Of a DNA stretch of 19,764 bases, positions 1 to 7,690 are shown in pieces (within the stretch, counting starts at the first letter, position 1; the number at the start of each line of letters is the position of its first letter). The notes below the pieces were generated by a model. The model was not told the origin of the DNA, made no database searches, and saw nothing but the letters and a program-made list of their open reading frames with translations. Source of the stretch: DATBAK01 sp038240075. GTDB taxonomy: Bacteria; Actinomycetota; Acidimicrobiia; IMCC26256; PALSA-610. Location of the stretch: contig JBBSEC010000085.1 of NCBI GenBank assembly GCA_038240075.1, positions 1 to 19,764 of the forward strand, in the 5' to 3' direction. The translations under genes were made by a program, and so were the position numbers.

Positions 1-1051
1 ATGCGAGCATCGCGTGCTCCGGGCCGACGCCGGGATAGTCGAGACCGGCGCTGATCGAAGACGCTTCGAGCACCTGACCGTCTTCGTCCTGCAGGAACAG
101 CGAGCGCATGCCGTGCACGACGCCGGGCACGCCCCGGTTGACCGCCGCGCCGTGATGGCCCGACTCCAGACCCTGGCCGCCCGCTTCGACGCCGACGAGC
201 GCGGCGTCGGTGTCGATGAAACCCGCGAACGTACCCATCGCGTTGGATCCGCCACCGACGCACGCGACGACGAGATCGGGGTCGGCGCCGCCGAGCAGCT
301 CGCGGCATTGCCGGCGCGCCTCGTCGCCCACGACGCGCTGGAACTCGCGCACGATCCACGGGAACGGATGCGGGCCCATCACCGAACCGAGGCAGTAGTG
401 GGTCGTCTCGACGCTTGCGACCCACTCTCGCATTGCGTCGTTGACCGCGTCCTTGAGCGTGGCGCTGCCGGAGTTGACCGGCACGACCTCCGCGCCGAGC
501 AAGCGCATCCGCCACACGTTCAGCGCCTGCCGCTCGACATCGACCGCGCCCATGAACACCGTGCATTCGAAACCGAAGAGCGCGGCCGCGGTGGCCGTCG
601 CGACTCCGTGCTGTCCGGCACCGGTCTCCGCGATCAGGCGTCGCTTGCCCATCCCGCGCGTGAGCAGCGCCTGACCGAGCACGTTGTTGATCTTGTGCGA
701 ACCAGTGTGTGTGAGGTCTTCGCGCTTGAGCAGGACGCGTACACCCAGCCGTTCGGAGAGCCGGCTGCACTCGGTGACCGGCGTCGGGCGTCCCGCGTAC
801 GAGCCCAGCAGTTGCGCGTACTCGTCCCGGAACTCGGGCGACGACCACGCGCGGCGGAACTCCGCTTCGAGCTCCTCGAGCGCCTGCACCAACGTCTCGG
901 GCGCGTAGCGGCCGCCCCATTCACCGAACCGGCCCAGGCCCTCGGGCTCGGGCCCCGGAGGATCGAGTTGCACGGCGGTGCCGCGCCGCGGGACAGGCAG
1001 GTCGGGGGTCAGTGCGGGCTCCTGACGGCGGTGTCGGGACGGGCCGCTCAT
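1..1051 (-). CDS. trpB: Tryptophan synthase beta chain, C-terminus cut by the left edge
   Basis: TrpB joins indole (passed from the alpha subunit) to L-serine to make L-tryptophan, using pyridoxal phosphate in a cytosolic alpha2beta2 complex. The 350 residues present include FGEWGGRYAPE (42-52), the PLP-lysine motif HTGSHKINN with K120, AETGAGQHGVATA (141-153) and the phosphate-binding GGGSN (266-270). Family members are about 390-420 aa, so roughly 50-60 C-terminal residues lie beyond base 1; trpA probably follows there. I chose the ATG at 1051, which leaves about 40 residues before the conserved core, somewhat long. No strong Shine-Dalgarno is visible, so the start could lie slightly downstream. 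Identity is certain. It is the last visible gene of the trpC-trpF-remnant-trpB series. Confidence 0.96.
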   Translation of the reverse strand, partial: MSGPSRHRRQEPALTPDLPVPRRGTAVQLDPPGPEPEGLGRFGEWGGRYAPETLVQALEELEAEFRRAWSSPEFRDEYAQLLGSYAGRPTPVTECSRLSERLGVRVLLKREDLTHTGSHKINNVLGQALLTRGMGKRRLIAETGAGQHGVATATAAALFGFECTVFMGAVDVERQALNVWRMRLLGAEVVPVNSGSATLKDAVNDAMREWVASVETTHYCLGSVMGPHPFPWIVREFQRVVGDEARRQCRELLGGADPDLVVACVGGGSNAMGTFAGFIDTDAALVGVEAGGQGLESGHHGAAVNRGVPGVVHGMRSLFLQDEDGQVLEASSISAGLDYPGVGPEHAMLA

Positions 1052-1094
1052 GTTACGAGACCGCTCCGACGCGGCCGCCCGAAATGGAACGCTC

Positions 1095-1413
1095 CTACGC
1101 GCGCGTCCGGTCGCGCGCGATCTGATGGTTGCCGACCCGGGCTTCGGCCGAAGCGCCAAAGAGCTCCGGGTGGATGAAGCGACCCTTGTCGGCGGCGCTC
1201 TTGTCGTGTTCGACCGGGATGCGGTTCGCGTTCGCCCATGCGTCCTTGCGGATGCCCGTGAGCTGCCAACTCACTTCCTGACCCGCCCGCGCGCCGGCAA
1301 TCGGAACCTCCCGCCCTTCACCTTCTCGGCCACGTTGAGGTCGGGTGCGGGCCCGCCGATCGCGGTGAGCTGATAGCACCGGCGACGGTGGTGAGAAGGA
1401 GACCCTTCAACAT
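1095..1413 (-). pseudogene. Frameshifted remnant of a small VSWQLTGIR-type protein between trpF and trpB
   Basis: An ATG at 1413 has a good ribosome site (GGAGG at 1421-1425, 7 nt away) and opens a hydrophobic start, MLKGLLLTTVAG. The coding sense then changes frame twice. From 1375 the next frame reads YQLTAIGGPAPDLNVAEKV. From 1301 the third frame reads IAGARAGQEVSWQLTGIR, then WANANRIPVEHDKSAADKG and FIHPELFG, ending at the stop 1095-1097. One extra base at each junction (near 1376 and near 1302) would give a single 106-aa reading frame, which fits two independent 1-nt deletions. From memory, the WQ[LV]TG[IV]R...HPE pattern resembles a conserved C-terminal segment of bacterial exported or surface proteins of unknown role. 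That family link is tentative. Sequencing error is possible, but two indels within 75 nt make decay more likely. Confidence 0.6.
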
Positions 1414-1520
1414 GGGAAAACCTCCGGGTGCTCTCGGGGGACTAGCGACACCCGGAGCATCGGAGCGGTCCGCGCGATCCACGCGAGCCCCACGTCAGGT
1501 TCTCTCGAACCACCGTTGCC

Positions 1521-1538
1521 TCACACCCGGCTCACACG
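1521..1538. promoter_or_regulatory. Direct repeat resembling an OmpR/PhoP-family operator
   Basis: TCACACC (1521-1527), a 4-nt spacer CGGC, then TCACACG (1532-1538) form two near-identical 7-mers spaced 11 nt apart. Mycobacterial PhoP is known to bind 7-mers of the TCACAGC type separated by 4 nt, and OmpR-family dimers generally bind tandem half-sites about 11 nt apart. The site lies upstream of the remnant gene at 1413 and downstream of trpF. An OmpR-type regulator is encoded at 4475. Any link between the two is inference, and a single repeat may be chance. Confidence 0.35.
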
Positions 1539-1539
1539 C

Positions 1540-1587
1540 CCTTGGTACTGCACCTATGTCGTATGCGTCATCAGCGCATGACCAAGG
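1540..1587. terminator. Nested inverted repeat after trpF, possible terminator
   Basis: CCTTGGT (1540-1546) pairs with ACCAAGG (1581-1587). Inside it, ATGCG (1563-1567) pairs with CGCAT (1575-1579) around a 7-nt loop. The structure begins 20 nt after the trpF stop in the direction of transcription. It has no T-tract, so it could be a Rho-dependent or structure-only terminator, or an operator for the downstream remnant. The rest of 1414-1606 holds only the direct repeat at 1521 and a small hairpin GGTTC/GAACC (1499-1512). Confidence 0.3.
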
Positions 1588-1606
1588 ATCCGTTGGGGGT
1601 GGGCGA

Positions 1607-2329
1607 TCAGGCGTCGAGCATCCAGTCGAAGGGGCGGGAGCGGCCGACGTCGTGCTCGACCGCGTTCAGATCGACCTCGTCGTAGCCCTCGTAGCCGTCA
1701 TGGTTGTCGTGGTTGTCGTCGAGTCGTTCGCCCGCGGCGCGGGCCTGCTCGACGAACAGCCGGAGCTTGCGCGCGTCCTTGCGGCCCGGCGTCGACTCCA
1801 CACCGCTCGACACATCCACACCCCACGGCCGGACCCGTGCGATCGCCTCGCCGACGTTGTCGTGGTTGAGGCCGCCCGCGAGGATCAGCTTCACGCCGCC
1901 CGGCGCGCCCTCGGCGAGGGTCCAGTCGAACACCCGGCCGGAGCCCGGGTTCGGTGAGTCGATCAGCACCGCGTCGGCCGGGCCGTTTGCAGCGGTGGCG
2001 AGCGCGGGATCGCCGGCGGTGAACGCCTGGATCACGAACGGGACCCGCTCCCGGATCCAGCGCACCTCGCTCAACGGCTCCTGCCCCGACAGCTGCACGC
2101 CGTGGAGGCCCACCTTCGCCACGATCGTGACGATGCGCTCGGGGCGCTCGTTGCGGAACACGCCCACGGTCGTCACGCCGTGCGGGAGCCGCCGGGCGAT
2201 GTCGCGGACGTCGGCGGGCTGCACCTGCCGGACGCTCGGCGCGAACACGAAACCGAGAGCGTCGGCACCGACCGCGGTGGCCAGCAGGGCGTCGTGCGAG
2301 GTCGTGATCCCGCAGATCTTGACGAACAC
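1607..2329 (-). CDS. trpF: Phosphoribosylanthranilate isomerase with an unusual C-terminal tail
   Basis: TrpF carries out the Amadori rearrangement of N-(5-phosphoribosyl)anthranilate to CdRP, the third step from chorismate to tryptophan. The TIM-barrel markers are present: VKICGIT with the catalytic cysteine C6, GFVFAPSVRQV (26-36), GVQLSG (77-82), the probable general acid D124 in VLIDS, and LAGGLNHDNV (150-159). I chose GTG at 2329 because VFVKICG is the conserved N-terminus; it lies 10 nt after the trpC stop, so the genes are probably co-transcribed. The protein is 240 aa against about 200-210 usual. The excess is a tail (about 203-240) rich in D, H, N, G and Y, including DDNHDNHDGYEGYDEVD, which is not a family feature. 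The barrel itself is intact, so activity is likely. Confidence 0.93.
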   Translation of the reverse strand: MFVKICGITTSHDALLATAVGADALGFVFAPSVRQVQPADVRDIARRLPHGVTTVGVFRNERPERIVTIVAKVGLHGVQLSGQEPLSEVRWIRERVPFVIQAFTAGDPALATAANGPADAVLIDSPNPGSGRVFDWTLAEGAPGGVKLILAGGLNHDNVGEAIARVRPWGVDVSSGVESTPGRKDARKLRLFVEQARAAGERLDDNHDNHDGYEGYDEVDLNAVEHDVGRSRPFDWMLDA

Positions 2330-2339
2330 GGAGCCAACC

Positions 2340-3152
2340 TTACGGGCTGTGCCTCTCGGGCGCGACAGGAAGGGCGGCCATCGCGCCCACCAGTGCAGCC
2401 GGATCGCCCGCCCGGACGAAGGCCTCGCCGACCAACACCGCGTCGAACCCGACCTCGGCCATGCGCCGGGCATCTTCGACCGAGCGCACCGCGCTCTCGG
2501 CCACCCGGGTCACGTCCGCAGGCAGGAGCGCGGCGAGCCGCTCCGCGACGGCGAGGTCCTCGGCGAAGGTCTGGAGGCTCCGGCTGTTGACCCCGACGAT
2601 GCGCGCACCCACGGCAACGGCCCGTTCGACCTCCCGTTCGTCGTGCGCCTCGACGAGCGCCGACAGACCCAGCTCGAGCGCCAGCGTGTGCAGGTCGGCG
2701 AGCACGATGTCGTCGCGGAACGCGGCCACGATGAGGAGCACCGCGTCGGCGCCGACGCCGCGCGACTCGAACACCTGGATGTCGTCGAGGACGAAGTCCT
2801 TGCGCAACGCAGGAAGCGCGGTGGTGTCGCGCGCGATCTGGAGATCGCTGATCGTGCCGCCGAAGAACAGCTTGTCGGTGAGCACCGACAACGCCGACGC
2901 GCCACCGGTCTCGTAGAGCCGGGCCGTCGTCTCGGGATCGAGATCGGGAGCGAGATCCCCCTTCGACGGTGAGCGGCGTTTGATCTCGGCGACGACCGCG
3001 AGCCGGCCGTCGGCGCGCCGCAGCGCGGCCCCGAAATCACGCGCAGGCGCGGCGTCGGTGGCGGCCTTCATGATCGCGGTGCGGGTCGCGGGCTGGTGGA
3101 GCACCGTGACCTCGTCGCGCTTCGTCGCGAGGATCTCGTCGAGGATGGCCAT
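2340..3152 (-). CDS. trpC: Indole-3-glycerol phosphate synthase
   Basis: This enzyme closes the ring of CdRP to indole-3-glycerol phosphate, releasing CO2 and water; it follows TrpF and precedes TrpA/TrpB. The 270 residues cover a full TIM barrel with the family residues: VAEIKRRSPSKG (54-65; E56, K58), VLTDKLFFGG (90-99), LRKDFVLDDIQVFESR (116-131; K118), VEAH (167-170; E168), GVNSR (187-191; N189) and AES (218-220). I chose ATG at 3152, giving MAILDEILATKRDEV, the normal N-terminus; an upstream ATG at 3182 would add ten unconserved residues. GCAGGG just upstream is a weak ribosome site. It is a stand-alone TrpC, not fused to TrpF, and starts divergently from the glycosidase at 3234 across an 81-nt gap. 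Confidence 0.96.
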   Translation of the reverse strand: MAILDEILATKRDEVTVLHQPATRTAIMKAATDAAPARDFGAALRRADGRLAVVAEIKRRSPSKGDLAPDLDPETTARLYETGGASALSVLTDKLFFGGTISDLQIARDTTALPALRKDFVLDDIQVFESRGVGADAVLLIVAAFRDDIVLADLHTLALELGLSALVEAHDEREVERAVAVGARIVGVNSRSLQTFAEDLAVAERLAALLPADVTRVAESAVRSVEDARRMAEVGFDAVLVGEAFVRAGDPAALVGAMAALPVAPERHSP

Positions 3153-3219
3153 GCCCTGCGAGCATCGCACAGCCGTCGGCACGGTTCAGCGTCAACCGGA
3201 ACTCACCAAAACCCGCCGG

Positions 3220-3225
3220 TAGTCT
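3220..3225 (+). promoter_or_regulatory. Putative -10 element of a leaderless promoter for the glycosidase
   Basis: TAGTCT fits the actinobacterial TANNNT -10 consensus and lies 8 nt before the ATG at 3234. No Shine-Dalgarno is present, so transcription may begin at or next to the start codon. No clear -35 element is seen. This is inference from spacing alone. Confidence 0.4.
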
Positions 3226-3233
3226 CCCCGGCC

Positions 3234-4405
<1,172 letters not shown>

Positions 4406-4406
<1 letters not shown>

Positions 4407-4450
4407 CCACGCTTTACACAACCCTCATGCGGGCATCACGCCTGCGTGGC
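4406..4450 (+). terminator. Inverted repeat between the glycosidase and the response regulator
   Basis: GCCACGC (4406-4412, starting in the stop codon) pairs with GCGTGGC (4444-4450) across 31 nt. A competing small hairpin, CACG-CCTG-CGTG, lies at 4437-4448. It could be a T-less terminator for the glycosidase or an operator for the regulator whose ATG is at 4475. Evidence is structural only. Confidence 0.3.
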
Positions 4451-4474
4451 CGTTCCTTCGCGACGATGTGATCC

Positions 4475-5155
4475 ATGGAACAGGGAACGATCGTCGTCGC
4501 CGACGACGAGTCGAACATCGCCGATCTCGTCGAGCTGTACCTCGAGCGTGAGGGCTACCGGGTCGTGAAGGCCGCGAGCGGGCAGGCCGCACTCGACGCG
4601 GTTGAAGGGGCCCGGCCCCGGCTCGTGGTCCTCGACGTGGGGCTGCCCGACATCGACGGGCTCGAAGTGTGCCGTCGCCTGCGCAAGACGTCGTCGATCC
4701 CGGTGATCTTCCTCACGGCCCGCGACGGTGAAGTCGACCGCATCCTCGGGCTCGAGCTCGGTGCCGACGACTACATCACGAAGCCGTTCTCGCCCGCCGA
4801 GCTCGTGGCGCGCGTGAAGGCGGTGTTGCGACGCGTCGACGGCGGGCCCGCGGCCGAGGTCGTGCAGGCCGGAGGCGTCGCGATCGATCTGGGGCGGCGC
4901 GAGGTGCGCGTCGACGACGCCGTGATCGAGTTCACGACGAAAGAGTTCGAGCTGCTGCGTTTCCTCGCGGAACGGCCCGGTCTCGCCCTCTCGCGCCAAC
5001 AGATCCTCGACGGCGTGTGGGGCTACGACTGGTTCGGCGACGCACGCACCGTTGATGTGCACGTCGCGCAGGTACGCAAGAAGATCGGCGACGCGGTGCC
5101 GATCACGACCGTCCGGGGTCTCGGTTACCGCCTCGACCGGCCGGCCAAGACGTGA
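4475..5155 (+). CDS. OmpR/PhoB-family response regulator
   Basis: This is a DNA-binding response regulator of 226 aa. The receiver domain (about 4-118) has the acidic pocket DDE (10-12), the phospho-acceptor D54 in VVLDVGLPD, T81 in FLTARD and K103 in ITKPF. The C-terminal winged helix (about 130-222) shows FTTKEFELLRFL, RTVDVHVAQVRKKIG and TTVRGLGYRL, typical of OmpR/PhoB/MprA proteins. The ATG at 4475 has no clear Shine-Dalgarno but starts the domain correctly (EQGTIVVADDE). Its TGA overlaps the kinase GTG by 4 nt, so the two are translated together and form a cognate pair. Target genes cannot be read from sequence; the pair may regulate itself or the envelope and hydrolase genes nearby. 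Confidence 0.96.
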   Translation: MEQGTIVVADDESNIADLVELYLEREGYRVVKAASGQAALDAVEGARPRLVVLDVGLPDIDGLEVCRRLRKTSSIPVIFLTARDGEVDRILGLELGADDYITKPFSPAELVARVKAVLRRVDGGPAAEVVQAGGVAIDLGRREVRVDDAVIEFTTKEFELLRFLAERPGLALSRQQILDGVWGYDWFGDARTVDVHVAQVRKKIGDAVPITTVRGLGYRLDRPAKT

Positions 5156-6648
5156 CGACGCGCGCGCGGCCGCGGCTGCGGACGCGCCTTCTCGCCAGCA
5201 TGTTGTTCGTCGCCGTGGTGGTGCTTGCGATCGCGGGAGGGGTGACGTACGTCTTCGTTCAGGGCACCGCCGAGCGCGCCGCGGTGAGCGACCTGCGGTC
5301 GAACGCCCCGACCGTGCAGACGACGGTGACCCGGCTCGCGGGGTTGCTCCGCCGCGCTGCGAACAGCACCGCACCGACGCGGGCCGCGCAGACGGCCGCG
5401 GCCCTGCGCCAGGTGCGCAACACCCTTCGACTCTCCGACGCGCGGCTCGTGTTCTTCGACGAGAGCGGGGCGGTGATGAGCCTTTCCGAGCTCGGCGCCG
5501 TCGGCACGCTGCTGTCCAACCCGAACGCCGAGAACGCCGAGCTCTTCGCGCTCCCCGACCCGCTCGATGCCGCTGCGCTCCGCCCGCAGGAGCTGCAGGC
5601 CGGCGAGACCGTGACCGGCCGCAAGGAAGGAATCGCGTTCCTCGCGGAGCCGCTGCCCAAGCAGGTCGGCAAGGTGCAGCTGCCGGTGCTCGTCCTCACC
5701 GAACCGGTGCAGACCAATCTCCCCTCGCGCGCGGTACCCGCATTCCTTCTCGCCGCCGCGGCCGCGCTGGTGGCATGCGTGCTCCTCTCGCTCTGGTTGG
5801 CGCGGCGGTTGATCCGCCCGCTCGCCGCGGTCGAGACCACCGCACGGGTCCTCGCGAGCGGAGACCTCAGCGCGCGTGTCGCGCTGAGCGACCGCACCGA
5901 AGACGAGATCGCCGAGGTCGCGAACGCCCTCAACGTGATGGCCGCGCAACTCGAAAACGCTCGCGGTTCCGAGCGCGCGTTCCTGCTCAGCGTGTCGCAC
6001 GATCTGCGCACACCGCTCACCTCGATCCGCGGCTACGCCGAGGCGCTGGCCGACGGCACGCTCGACGGCGAAGAGCCCCAAGCCCGCCGGCGCGCCGCCG
6101 ACGTGATCATGTCGGAGTCGCGCCGACTCGAACGGCTCGTGCGCGATCTCCTCGACCTCTCGCGGCTCGACACCCATCAGTTCTCGCTGCATCCGCAGAC
6201 GGTCGACGCCGCCAGCGTGGTGCGCGACGCGGTCGAAGCGTTCCGACCGCACGCCACCGAGCTCGGGCTCGCGCTCGCCGCGCGCGCCGATGCGCCGATC
6301 CCGGCCGATCTCGACCCCGAACGACTCGGGCAGATCGTGGCCAACCTCGTCGAGAACGCACTGAAGTACGCGCACAGTGCCGTCGATGTCGGGATCGCCG
6401 CGACACCCGGAGCCGTGACGATCACCGTCACCGACGACGGTCCCGGTATCCCTCCGGATGCCGCCGACCGGGTCTTCGAGCGCCTCTACACGGGTCGGGA
6501 GGGACCGGGCCGCTCGATCGGCACGGGCCTCGGTCTCGCGATCGTCCGCGAGCTCGCGGCCACGATGGGCGGCACGGCCCGGGTCGACCCGACCGCCACC
6601 GGCACCCGGTTCGTCGTAACCGTCCGCAACGGCGCCGTCGCCCCCTGA
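5152..6648 (+). CDS. Membrane sensor histidine kinase (HAMP, HisKA, HATPase)
   Basis: This is the sensor partner of the preceding regulator, 498 aa. It has a short basic N-terminus, TM1 at about 13-36, an extracytoplasmic sensor region at about 37-192, and TM2 at about 194-216. HAMP (about 217-270) and HisKA follow, with the phospho-accepting H283 in SVSHDLRTPLTSIRGYAEAL. The ATP-binding domain has the N box NLVENALKYA (N402), the G1 box DDGPGIP (428-434) and the G2 box GTGLGLAIV (457-465). All catalytic motifs are intact. The GTG start at 5152 lies in a GTGA overlap with the regulator stop. The sensor region is rich in A, L and R with no recognised ligand domain, so the signal is unknown. 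The layout matches actinobacterial envelope-stress or antibiotic-sensing kinases, but function beyond phosphotransfer is inference. Confidence 0.96.
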   Translation: MTTRARPRLRTRLLASMLFVAVVVLAIAGGVTYVFVQGTAERAAVSDLRSNAPTVQTTVTRLAGLLRRAANSTAPTRAAQTAAALRQVRNTLRLSDARLVFFDESGAVMSLSELGAVGTLLSNPNAENAELFALPDPLDAAALRPQELQAGETVTGRKEGIAFLAEPLPKQVGKVQLPVLVLTEPVQTNLPSRAVPAFLLAAAAALVACVLLSLWLARRLIRPLAAVETTARVLASGDLSARVALSDRTEDEIAEVANALNVMAAQLENARGSERAFLLSVSHDLRTPLTSIRGYAEALADGTLDGEEPQARRRAADVIMSESRRLERLVRDLLDLSRLDTHQFSLHPQTVDAASVVRDAVEAFRPHATELGLALAARADAPIPADLDPERLGQIVANLVENALKYAHSAVDVGIAATPGAVTITVTDDGPGIPPDAADRVFERLYTGREGPGRSIGTGLGLAIVRELAATMGGTARVDPTATGTRFVVTVRNGAVAP

Positions 6649-6670
6649 CTCGCGACTCTGATGCCATTGG

Positions 6671-6687
6671 CTCCCCCTGAGAGGGAG
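6671..6687. terminator. Hairpin between convergent kinase and ygfZ genes
   Basis: CTCCC (6671-6675) and GGGAG (6683-6687) form a 5-bp stem with a 7-nt loop in the 61-nt gap between the kinase stop (6648, plus) and the ygfZ stop (6710, minus). It sits where a two-way terminator is expected, but the stem is short and has no T-tract. Confidence 0.35.
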
Positions 6688-6709
6688 TGAAGGGCAATAA
6701 AGCGACGGA

Positions 6710-7690
6710 TTAGGTGAGCGGGAGCTCCTGGGCACGGGCCGGCGCGTTCGCGCCGTCGTCGAGGGCGACGGTGAGCTCGGCCGGCGGCTCGACCTCGCGG
6801 CGGAGCAACGCCAGGGCGACGATGCCGAGGCGCGGTGAGCGGGCGACCGTGGTGACGCGACCGACGACCTTCTCGCCCAGCTTGACCTCGGCACCGATCT
6901 CGGGCGCCGCGGTGCCCTCGATGACGACGCCGCGCAGCAGACGGTTCACGTGGCCGCGCGTGTCGATGCGGCAGACGAGCTCCTGGCCGAGGAAGCAACC
7001 CTTCGTGAACGACACCGCATCGCGCTCGAGGTACGCCTCCTGCGGGATCGTCGTGTCGTCGAGCTCGAATCCCTGACGCGGGATGCCGGCTTCGACGCGC
7101 AGCACTTCGAGTGCGAGCAGCCCGGCCGGCGCGACGCCCGCAGCCACCAACGCGTCGCGCGCGGCGTCGACATCGGCACGCGGGCCGACCACGTCGACAC
7201 CGGGAAGCGCGGGCCAGTCGGCGCGAACCACACGCGCGCCCTTCCATCCGACGTGCGCGTGCTGGCGCGCGGGCACGTCGACGTTCAACGCGTCGGCGAC
7301 GCGCGCCGCCGCATTCGGACCCTTCACCGCAATGCGCCCGTGCTCGGCCGCAGTGTCGACGACGTCGACCTTCACGCGAATCTTGAACCGGTTGAGCCCG
7401 GCCGCGAGCACCTCGCCGACACCGACGTCAGTGTCGAGCCACAGCTCCTCGGCTCCGATCTGCAACACCCGGAAGTCGGCCGTGAGCTTACCCTGGGGCT
7501 GAAGCAGCAGTGAATGCGCGCCGTCGCCGTCGGCGAGCACGGTGAGATCCTGCGACGCGAGGCTGTCGAGGAAGGAGCGCGCGTCGGGACCGCTGACGCG
7601 CACCGATCCCCAGTCACCGAGATCGACGAACGCTGCGTCGGTTCTCAACCGCTCGTACTCCGCGTCGCGATCGTCGTAATCGTCAGTCAT
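6710..7690 (-). CDS. ygfZ: Folate-binding YgfZ/GcvT-like protein
   Basis: YgfZ proteins bind tetrahydrofolate and help make or repair certain iron-sulfur enzymes such as MiaB. The 326 residues start with the GcvT-like N-terminus (FVDLGDWGSVRVSGPDARSF, 21-40), include GKLTADFRV (67-75), and carry the diagnostic signature FTKGCFLGQE (228-237) with C232, followed by VCRIDTRG. This signature separates YgfZ from the glycine-cleavage T protein. The start ATG at 7690 overlaps the trpE end by 8 nt (ATGACTGA), so the gene is co-translated with trpE and ends the hisI-trpE-ygfZ unit. Why an Fe-S accessory protein is tied to trpE is not evident; operon hitch-hiking is the simplest reading. Confidence 0.92.
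   Translation of the reverse strand: MTDDYDDRDAEYERLRTDAAFVDLGDWGSVRVSGPDARSFLDSLASQDLTVLADGDGAHSLLLQPQGKLTADFRVLQIGAEELWLDTDVGVGEVLAAGLNRFKIRVKVDVVDTAAEHGRIAVKGPNAAARVADALNVDVPARQHAHVGWKGARVVRADWPALPGVDVVGPRADVDAARDALVAAGVAPAGLLALEVLRVEAGIPRQGFELDDTTIPQEAYLERDAVSFTKGCFLGQELVCRIDTRGHVNRLLRGVVIEGTAAPEIGAEVKLGEKVVGRVTTVARSPRLGIVALALLRREVEPPAELTVALDDGANAPARAQELPLT

Noticed and set aside
1680..1735. Short tandem repeats in the trpF tail as a CRISPR or integration repeat
   Set aside because: Only two imperfect 9-nt copies within a coding frame; no spacers, attachment-like symmetry or mobile genes nearby.
2330..2473. Longer TrpF starting upstream inside trpC
   Set aside because: The added residues are a shadow of trpC; the conserved VFVKICG start fits GTG at 2329.
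5125..6894. 589-codon minus-strand frame opposite the histidine kinase
   Set aside because: It is the antisense shadow of a kinase with all catalytic motifs; composition is arginine- and glycine-rich with no recognisable domain.
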